Shown piece by piece: positions 7,081 through 11,320 of a stretch of 12,049 bases of DNA. Made by a program: the position numbers and the translations under genes. The stretch comes from Patescibacteria group bacterium (lineage in GTDB: Bacteria > Patescibacteriota > Patescibacteriia > 2-12-FULL-60-25), in NCBI GenBank assembly GCA_018817245.1, contig JAHIUG010000071.1, positions 1-12,049 of the forward strand, written 5' to 3'. Positions within the stretch are counted from its first letter, which is position 1. Each line of letters opens with the position of its first letter. Under the pieces are notes generated by a model. It had not been told where the DNA came from and did not search any database. It was given only the letters and a program-made list of their open reading frames with translations.

Positions 7081-7172
7081 GAACACGCGGCTGTTGTGGA
7101 ATGGAACACCTCAAAACTCCAGGGGCAGTCTCTGGGTTGAACTCTTTATTCGGTACGTCCGGTAAACTTCGT

Positions 7173-7199
7173 GCGGGACTCATCAGGGTCCCGCTTTTT
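7173..7199 (+). terminator. Intrinsic terminator of the membrane-protein pair
   Basis: The stem GCGGGAC (7173-7179) / GTCCCGC (7188-7194) is followed by TTTTT. It lies 92 bases after the 7080 stop, and 7081-7172 holds no gene. A weak CCAG...CTGG stem occurs near 7121-7136. Confidence 0.9.
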
Positions 7200-7231
7200 A
7201 TATTAGAAAACATTGGCCTATTCAACTTGTT

Positions 7232-7257
7232 ACTCAGGTATCGAGTACTCGACATTA
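7232..7257. repeat. GTAC-type intergenic element, copy 3
   Basis: ACTCAGGTATC at 7232-7242 is identical to 3174-3184. It continues as the perfect 12-base palindrome TCGAGTACTCGA (7241-7252) and ends ACATTA, compared with ATATTA in copies 1 and 2. Confidence 0.45.
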
Positions 7258-7292
7258 AAAAAAGTTTTATAAAAAACTGAAAAATAATAACC

Positions 7293-7312
7293 ACAACATT
7301 CGGTTGTTTTTT
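7293..7312 (+). terminator. Small hairpin with T-run upstream of the 7365 gene
   Basis: ACAAC (7293-7297) pairs with GTTGT (7303-7307) around ATTCG, followed by T to 7312. The stem is short, so it may be a weak terminator. CGGTTGTTTT is shared with the hairpin at 9497-9523, which also lies shortly upstream of a gene. Confidence 0.4.
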
Positions 7313-7341
7313 AACAATTAATCATGATACGCTGGATTTAA

Positions 7342-7347
7342 TATAAT
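7342..7347 (+). promoter_or_regulatory. -10 box of the 7365 gene
   Basis: A perfect TATAAT lies 17 bases before the ATG. The -35 is weak (TTAATC, 7318-7323, 18-base spacing). The leader would be about 11 bases with no Shine-Dalgarno site. Confidence 0.5.
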
Positions 7348-7364
7348 AATTATTCTCAAACAAT

Positions 7365-7673
7365 ATGAGTCCTAAATTTGATCTTATAAAACCTCCTGGA
7401 TTGGGAGGCGAGTCCAAAAAAGGCGAAAAATCCCCCAGGTCTCCTGATGTCGTTCGTCAAGAACTCGAGGATGCGCAAGAAAGTCTGACTGCTTTTAAAG
7501 CAGAGATACAGAAATGCAAAGCAGATTATTCGAAATTAAAAACATCTTCTAGTGGCGCATCAACTGAAACAATATCTGCAGTGAGCGAAAAGTTGGGGGC
7601 AATGGTTAGAGGATTGTCGCATAAAGAAGGTCGAGTAATAGATTTGAAAGAAGAATTAGCTGAACTTGAATAA
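7365..7673 (+). CDS. Small coiled-coil protein of unknown function
   Basis: This 102-residue protein opens with a Pro/Gly/Lys-rich, probably disordered segment (residues 1-27). A helix with heptad-like spacing follows (about 28-57, VRQELEDAQESLTAFKAEI), then a Ser/Gly/Ala-rich break (SSSGAS, about 63-68) and a second amphipathic helix to the end (about 71-102). This reads as an antiparallel coiled-coil hairpin. There is no signal peptide or membrane segment, so it should be cytoplasmic. It stands alone, with its own -10 box and a hairpin after it that it shares with the converging methyltransferase gene. I recognise no family. The single cysteine (Cys52) does not suggest metal binding. Confidence 0.7.
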   Translation: MSPKFDLIKPPGLGGESKKGEKSPRSPDVVRQELEDAQESLTAFKAEIQKCKADYSKLKTSSSGASTETISAVSEKLGAMVRGLSHKEGRVIDLKEELAELE

Positions 7674-7682
7674 AACAAAAGC

Positions 7683-7712
7683 GCACCCTGTTCTTGAGTA
7701 GAACTCGGGTGC
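7683..7712. terminator. Bidirectional terminator between convergent genes
   Basis: GCACCC (7683-7688) pairs with GGGTGC (7707-7712), and GTTCT/AGAAC extends the stem inside after a small asymmetry. On the plus strand the exit is only TTT. On the minus strand it is CTTTTGTTTTATT. The hairpin lies between the stops of the 7365 gene and of the minus-strand methyltransferase gene, so it can serve both. Confidence 0.75.
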
Positions 7713-7742
7713 TTTGGATGTCTATACCTTAAGTGCCGGTTA

Positions 7743-8186
7743 CTATTTAGACTTCTTTGCTTTTAACGAGAAAATATGATGCTCGTGACTGTGTTCTGCT
7801 TCAAAAATCTTTTCATCACTCACGGTTATTGGGCCTACATATTTTTTTACCAAGTCAAAGAACCATGGTGCATGGATATTAGTTCTTTTTTTGACCACCT
7901 TATCTTCAGTATGAAAATCGCGTACAAGAAATATACCACCTGGTTTTAGATGGGCAAGAATCTTGGGTAATCTATCTTCTATTTTAACTTTTGTATTAAA
8001 ACAAAGTGAATAATTTGAGTAGATCAAATCGAAATCACCTTCCAATTGTATATCAAAATAATCAGCTTCTATGGCTGTTACATTGTGTGCTGGTTTACAC
8101 ACGATTTTTTTGTCTATAGCGATTACCTTTCCCTGCATGTTATTAGCATCTTTGAGGTCACCGCATCCTAGTTCTAATATTCGCAT
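7743..8186 (-). CDS. Class I SAM-dependent methyltransferase, short form
   Basis: The 147-residue protein shows the Rossmann methyltransferase motifs in order. Motif I is at residues 3-13 (ILELGCGDLKD, glycine loop for SAM). The acidic end of beta-2 is at about 22-27 (VIAIDK). Then come EADYFDI at about 40-46, motif IV at about 52-60 (FDLIYSNYS), and the post-IV strand LKPGGIFLVRDF at about 81-92. SAM binding is therefore well supported, but the methyl acceptor cannot be told. Motif I starts at residue 3, so the helix usually found before it is missing. Such compact forms exist, but here a terminator-like hairpin ends only eight bases before the ATG, so the gene could also be a 5'-truncated one. 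No Shine-Dalgarno site is present. The C-terminus is basic and His-rich. Confidence 0.85.
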   Translation of the reverse strand: MRILELGCGDLKDANNMQGKVIAIDKKIVCKPAHNVTAIEADYFDIQLEGDFDLIYSNYSLCFNTKVKIEDRLPKILAHLKPGGIFLVRDFHTEDKVVKKRTNIHAPWFFDLVKKYVGPITVSDEKIFEAEHSHEHHIFSLKAKKSK

Positions 8187-8194
8187 AAATTAAA

Positions 8195-8226
8195 TACGGG
8201 GAGACATTGATAAACATCTCCCCGTA
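8195..8226 (-). terminator. Perfect hairpin directly upstream of the methyltransferase start
   Basis: TACGGGGAGA and TCTCCCCGTA form a perfect 10-bp stem with a 12-base loop. On the minus strand it is followed by TTTAATTT and then the methyltransferase ATG. It lies 17 bases after the stop of the SPASM fragment, so it fits best as that former gene's terminator. In the present layout it would sit in, or just before, the methyltransferase leader. Confidence 0.7.
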
Positions 8227-8243
8227 ATTTGGAGTTATAAGGA

Positions 8244-8405
8244 TCAAATCCAGCAACCAGTGTCTTCGGACAAGATATCACCTGTTGTAGCATGTGCATA
8301 GGCTCTACAGCCCCCGCAGGCGAACTTATACTTACAGATAGCACATTTGCCTTTTAGGTTATACCTAAGGCTTCTAGCAATGCGCAGCATTTTAGAATTT
8401 TCCAT
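8244..8405 (-). pseudogene. C-terminal fragment of a radical SAM/SPASM protein
   Basis: From the ATG at 8405 this frame encodes 53 residues. They contain a SPASM-type auxiliary iron-sulfur cysteine cluster: KGKCAICKYKFACGGCRAYA, then TGDILSEDTGCW. The cysteines are at residues 21, 24, 30, 33 and 52, the pattern C-x2-C-x5-C-x2-C-x18-C. In the family this sits at the very C-terminus of radical SAM enzymes of about 350 residues. Here the SAM barrel with its CxxxCxxC motif is absent, and TGATAA closes the frame just upstream of residue 1. The fragment abuts and overlaps the NUDIX fragment in another frame. Most likely it is the surviving 3' end of a deleted gene, with the hairpin at 8195-8226 as its old terminator. 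Confidence 0.8.
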
Positions 8406-8553
8406 TTTTTTCAGCGATTATCAAACAAGAGACAATGCCTTTTATAACAAAATATTCTCCAGGAGTTTCGTTCTGCCATTCCAACTTATCATGACGAATT
8501 TGATACCAAGGATTTTTGTGAACAATCTTTGAAGATAAAATTTTAGGTTTCAT
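8392..8553 (-). pseudogene. N-terminal fragment of a NUDIX hydrolase (ADP-ribose pyrophosphatase type)
   Basis: From the ATG at 8553 the frame reads 53 residues and stops at 8392. It opens MKPKILSSKIVHKNPWYQIR and continues with GEYFVIKG...LIIAEKNGKF. This is the typical beginning of ADP-ribose/ADP-sugar NUDIX hydrolases: '..LSSKiV..NPW..vr.d', then 'G.Y.vi......iia..ngk', normally continuing '..vrQyR'. The NUDIX box itself (GX5EX7REUXEEXGU) is missing, because the sequence changes at about 8393-8403 into the SPASM fragment. The protein cannot be an active hydrolase. I infer a deletion joining two neighbouring minus-strand genes; the junction lies in an A-rich run (seven A on the minus strand). 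Confidence 0.75.
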
Positions 8554-8636
8554 CTCAATATACTGACACTATTCATTGGTCTCGACAAGAATGGATAGAT
8601 GGGATACAGATATTTAACATACTCCAGTATTATGCA

Positions 8637-8665
8637 TTGAATATTATTTGCTTATAGTTTATGCT
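8637..8665 (+). promoter_or_regulatory. Putative promoter of the 8701 gene
   Basis: TTGAAT (8637-8642) and TATGCT (8660-8665) are 17 bases apart. The leader would be about 29 bases, AT-rich, with no Shine-Dalgarno site. Positions 8554-8636 hold nothing recognisable. Confidence 0.45.
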
Positions 8666-8700
8666 TTTTCCAAAGCCTTTAAATATTTAATATTAAAATT

Positions 8701-9417
8701 ATGTCTAATAGTTTTGAATCAGGCCTTAAAGCACTAGAATCTCACGAAACTGAGCTTCAACCAGATCTGCTAAAACGGATTGAAGAGTTAAAAAAACAAT
8801 ACCCAGTAGTGGAAGTATCAGATTACGAGGAGCGTGATACACCGGAAGATTTGGCTAGAGACCTTGATGGTGAACAGAGATATAAAGATTTACTTGTGCT
8901 TTATAGACAATTGCCTGCTACTGAATGCGAGATTGGGGAGGAGCTTTATATAAAAAAAGTCGACGATAAGACGGTATTAGGGAGATTAGGTTTTGAGGGA
9001 TATGAAGGAGAGCCGATATTGAGTTTTGCATTTTGCAGTGCAGAGGTTGCAGCTATATTTCTTAATTATGGAGCGGAACAAGACTTAAAAAAAATCAAGG
9101 AGATTGAAGCACGAGACAATGCTCGTCGGGAGGCTTATGAGGCGCTTAACTTGTCATCGCCTGAAGTGGTAAGCGAAATAAGAGATGAAGACATTGAAGA
9201 AGAAGTGGAAAAGTGGGATGCAAAATGGGAAAAAGATCCAAGTACGAGGGAAGAAGATCTGAGGCTGTTGAAAGAGGCTTTGGCTAAATATAGAGAAGGA
9301 GGATATAACGCTTATAAATCATTTTGTTGGCCTAAACCTGGTGTACGTTTGTACAATGAAGTATGGAAACTTGAAGATCTTGAGAAATTGTACGACAAGC
9401 TTTCTGAAAAACTTTAA
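8701..9417 (+). CDS. Acidic cytoplasmic protein of unknown function
   Basis: This 238-residue protein is rich in Glu, Asp and Lys and has no signal peptide, membrane helix or catalytic motif that I recognise. Residues 1-35 are helical (ESGLKALESHETEL, LLKRIEELKKQY). Residues about 70-125 look alpha/beta (ECEIGEELYIKKVDD, RLGFEGYEGEPILSFAF). Residues about 125-200 form a long charged helix (DLKKIKEIEARDNARREAYEAL, DEDIEEEVEKWDAKWEKD). The C-terminal part (about 205-238) contains YKSFCWPKPGVRLY and ends in another amphipathic helix (LEDLEKLYDKLSEKL). It has its own putative promoter and terminator, so it is a single-gene unit. It may be another lineage-specific Patescibacteria protein. No function can be proposed. 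Confidence 0.75.
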   Translation: MSNSFESGLKALESHETELQPDLLKRIEELKKQYPVVEVSDYEERDTPEDLARDLDGEQRYKDLLVLYRQLPATECEIGEELYIKKVDDKTVLGRLGFEGYEGEPILSFAFCSAEVAAIFLNYGAEQDLKKIKEIEARDNARREAYEALNLSSPEVVSEIRDEDIEEEVEKWDAKWEKDPSTREEDLRLLKEALAKYREGGYNAYKSFCWPKPGVRLYNEVWKLEDLEKLYDKLSEKL

Positions 9418-9423
9418 GCCTAG

Positions 9424-9451
9424 GCCGTCGAAAGACGGCTTTTCGTTTTTT
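9424..9451 (+). terminator. Intrinsic terminator of the 8701 gene
   Basis: GCCGTC-GAAA-GACGGC is a stable GNRA-tetraloop hairpin (9424-9439), followed by TTTTCGTTTTTT. It starts 6 bases after the stop. Confidence 0.93.
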
Positions 9452-9481
9452 AGAATGGAGACTTTACGCAAAAGTACGTTT

Positions 9482-9497
9482 CTGAGGTACTGATTTA
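9482..9497. repeat. Possible degenerate GTAC-type element, copy 4
   Basis: CTGAGGTACTGATTTA resembles the core AGGTACTTGATATTA of the other copies. The match is short and could be chance. Confidence 0.25.
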
Positions 9498-9523
9498 AAA
9501 CAACCGCGAATTACGGTTGTTTT
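9497..9523. terminator. AT-flanked hairpin between the 8701 and 9587 genes
   Basis: AAAACAACCG (9497-9506) pairs perfectly with CGGTTGTTTT (9514-9523) around a 7-base loop. This symmetric form could terminate transcription from either side. It adds a second barrier after the 9424 terminator and lies about 30 bases before the -35 box of the next gene. Confidence 0.6.
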
Positions 9524-9551
9524 GTAGGCATCTTTTGAGCTTCAGGGATAT

Positions 9552-9580
9552 TTGTTTTTTTCTTCTCGTCGGTCTACAAT
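9552..9580 (+). promoter_or_regulatory. Promoter of the 9587 gene, apparently leaderless
   Basis: TTGTTT (9552-9557) and TACAAT (9575-9580) are 17 bases apart. The expected transcription start, six to seven bases after the -10 box, falls on the A of the ATG at 9587, so the mRNA would have no leader. Confidence 0.65.
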
Positions 9581-9586
9581 CATCTT

Positions 9587-11029
9587 ATGCAAGAAAACCC
9601 GATGCAAGAATATCCGATTATAGATCATGTTGGAAAAGAAATTTCGCGCCGTTCTTCGGCTAGGAATAAAGTCCGCATGCCGCCAACCTCTCCGGAGGAG
9701 GAGCAAAAGGCATTGCGTAAGATTTCTAAATTAGGAAAAGCGATTGTTGAGTTGGAAGAGGAGATTGTAATTATAAGTGAAGCAATCGCCTCTGATGAGG
9801 AGGAGCCGCAAGATCAGAAAAAGACAAGTGTAAAAAAACCAGCTCTAAAAAAGCCGATTAAGGGTTTTGAAGATAATCCATTTATTAATATAAAACCCGT
9901 GTCACATGAAGAGATTCTTGATCTCGTTCCGGTTCTTGCGGATATGATTAGTCGTTTGAAACGACTCAAAATAGAGGAACAAAGTCTTGTTGCTAAGCTC
10001 CCAAGTGATGTGCAGATCGCGCATCAAGCATCTGGTGAAACTCAGTCTAAGCTCCGTGCGGGAAAAAATAATTTACCTCCCTGGATCTCTGAGGCAGTTG
10101 AACCTGTAAGTATTGATAAGGCGGAATCCATTATGGGATTGAATAATACATTTGGTGCTAAAAGAGTTGCTCAGGCATTTCATATGAAAGAAAGTGAATT
10201 ACCTGTACCACCCATTCCATTTACATTATTAGAGTTAAAGGAAGCAAAAGAAAGAGGGGATCGTCTAGTTCTTCGCGTAGATCAAGCTCCGGATGTGGAT
10301 GGTCAGGTTAAGCCTTTGACGCTTGAGCGTATAGTTCAACTTCCACTGGGTGAGGAAGATGGCGAAACAATTGTTTTTATGAACAATAAACGTGTAATCA
10401 CTGAAAAAAATGATATTGATAAGGATAGTATTTTTCAGATGAATTTAAAGGAGAAAGAATTATTAGAAGAAAGTCCATTTTTCAATTCTGAAACCCCACG
10501 TGCCGGATGGTTTTTAGTCAACAAACAACATGAACCTTCAAAAGAAGCATTTGACGATCTGTTAGAACAAACAAGAGGATTACGAGATGAACTAGCGAAT
10601 TTCGCCAGCCCTGAAGAACTTGCGGAATGTTCACCGGAACAGCTTGATGACATAGCAAGGTGGAAGGAAAAGGATCTTCATAAAATGAATGCGATTTTAG
10701 CAAATCTCAAAATTAACAAGAACTATCGTCGTCGCGCTGTTGAAGTTGCATACGACGCAATTGTTTTCCAACAAAACATATATGATAAAAATGGGAATTA
10801 TATTCTCTCTGAAGAATCTGTTGAAGATACATTATCCGCAGATGCAGAAGGAAACTTTGTAAGAATAGACTTTGTACCTCGGGTCATATATCCAAAAGAA
10901 GAGTTTTATGACCACTATATCGACTTAGGAAAAAAGACGCGCGAGCATCTTGAAGCATTTAAATGCGTTATTACGACCCATCCGTACTCATATAATAAAT
11001 ACGCAGTTAATCGAGGGAGAGGCAATTAA
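9587..11029 (+). CDS. Uncharacterised Patescibacteria-type protein of 480 residues
   Basis: Residues 1-30 are basic and probably disordered. A coiled coil follows at about 36-68 (EEEQKALRKISKLGKAIVELEEEI), then an acidic-to-basic linker (EEEPQDQKKTSVKKPALKK, about 72-90) and a second helical stretch at about 105-140. The middle contains FGAKRVAQAFHMKESELPVPPIPFTLLELKEAKERGDRLVLRVD in overlapping parts at about 190-235, then TPRAGWFLVNKQHEPSKEAF at about 303-322 and helical repeats to about 400. From memory, this order (FG..RV..AF, PPIPF...EL..AKE.G..LvLRVD, TPR.GW.LV.K..P.S) recurs in a large family of hypothetical proteins of Parcubacteria and relatives. No function is known to me. There is no signal peptide, so it should be cytoplasmic. 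The ATG at 9587 fits the leaderless promoter; an ATG at 9602 is the alternative. Confidence 0.82.
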   Translation: MQENPMQEYPIIDHVGKEISRRSSARNKVRMPPTSPEEEQKALRKISKLGKAIVELEEEIVIISEAIASDEEEPQDQKKTSVKKPALKKPIKGFEDNPFINIKPVSHEEILDLVPVLADMISRLKRLKIEEQSLVAKLPSDVQIAHQASGETQSKLRAGKNNLPPWISEAVEPVSIDKAESIMGLNNTFGAKRVAQAFHMKESELPVPPIPFTLLELKEAKERGDRLVLRVDQAPDVDGQVKPLTLERIVQLPLGEEDGETIVFMNNKRVITEKNDIDKDSIFQMNLKEKELLEESPFFNSETPRAGWFLVNKQHEPSKEAFDDLLEQTRGLRDELANFASPEELAECSPEQLDDIARWKEKDLHKMNAILANLKINKNYRRRAVEVAYDAIVFQQNIYDKNGNYILSEESVEDTLSADAEGNFVRIDFVPRVIYPKEEFYDHYIDLGKKTREHLEAFKCVITTHPYSYNKYAVNRGRGN

Positions 11030-11055
11030 GTAATAACAATTAGCTGAACTTAAAA

Positions 11056-11079
11056 AGCAGTCTGTTTATGACGACTGCT
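11056..11079. terminator. Hairpin after the 9587 gene
   Basis: AGCAGTC (11056-11062) pairs with GACTGCT (11073-11079). On the plus strand the exit is AGGTCTTTACTCTT, a poor T-run. On the minus strand it is TTTTTAAG. It lies 26 bases after the stop and is the only terminator candidate for this gene. Confidence 0.5.
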
Positions 11080-11191
11080 AGGTCTTTACTCTTAACTTGA
11101 ATTTTGCTACCTTTGCTCAACAAACACCCGCGCTCGTCGTTCTTGTAAAGACGAGTTTGTCGGGGATTTTGGATTTTAGGTCTATTCTCTT

Positions 11192-11285
11192 TGTCATCTC
11201 GACTGGAGCGAATGCGAAACGGAGAGATCTTTCAGAAAGATTTCTCCACTACACTACACTACGTTCCGTTCCGGTCGAAATGACA
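11192..11285. repeat. 94-bp imperfect palindromic intergenic repeat
   Basis: The outer arms are TGTCATCTCGAC at the left (11192-11203) and GTCGAAATGACA at the right (11274-11285). They pair with one mismatch. The centre GGAGAGATCTTTCAGAAAGAT...TCTCC folds on itself. The right arm carries iterated 5-base units (ACTAC three times, then GTTCC twice). From memory, this closely matches a mobile REP-like repeat ('TGTCATCTCGACCGGAGCG...GAGATCT...GGTCGAAATGACA') scattered between genes of many environmental bacteria, including Patescibacteria and Bacteroidetes. It lies 35 bases before uvrA. Confidence 0.8.
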
Positions 11286-11320
11286 GATGCTCTTTAGAAT
11301 GACAGAAAGAGTTTGGCATT

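Larger units (their letters stand above)
11030..11320. other. Intergenic region without a gene, rich in inverted repeats (291 bases)
   Basis: There is no credible coding sequence. A 66-residue open frame at 11097-11297 runs straight through the palindromic repeat and is rejected. The region holds a hairpin at 11056-11079, a second small hairpin CTCGTC/GACGAG at 11133-11155, the large palindrome at 11192-11285, and a -10-like TAGAAT (11295-11300) that could serve uvrA with a leader of about 14 bases. Confidence 0.6.

Noticed and set aside
7115..7140. CAGGGGCAGTC near 7121 as a second copy of the uvrA-embedded repeat
   Set aside because: Only GGGGCAG is shared and the palindrome arms do not match, so it is probably chance.
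7049..7294. 81-codon minus-strand open frame across the 7081-7230 gap
   Set aside because: It reads through a strong plus-strand terminator and the end of the 6763 gene and has no recognisable sequence.
8347..8532. 61-codon plus-strand open frame
   Set aside because: It is the shadow of the NUDIX and SPASM fragments, whose minus-strand frames show clear family motifs.
11251..11265. Tandem ACTAC units as a possible CRISPR or VNTR array
   Set aside because: There are only three 5-base units and no spacers. They are part of one arm of the palindromic repeat.
11097..11297. 66-codon plus-strand open frame
   Set aside because: Most of it is the palindromic repeat, and there is no promoter or ribosome-binding site.
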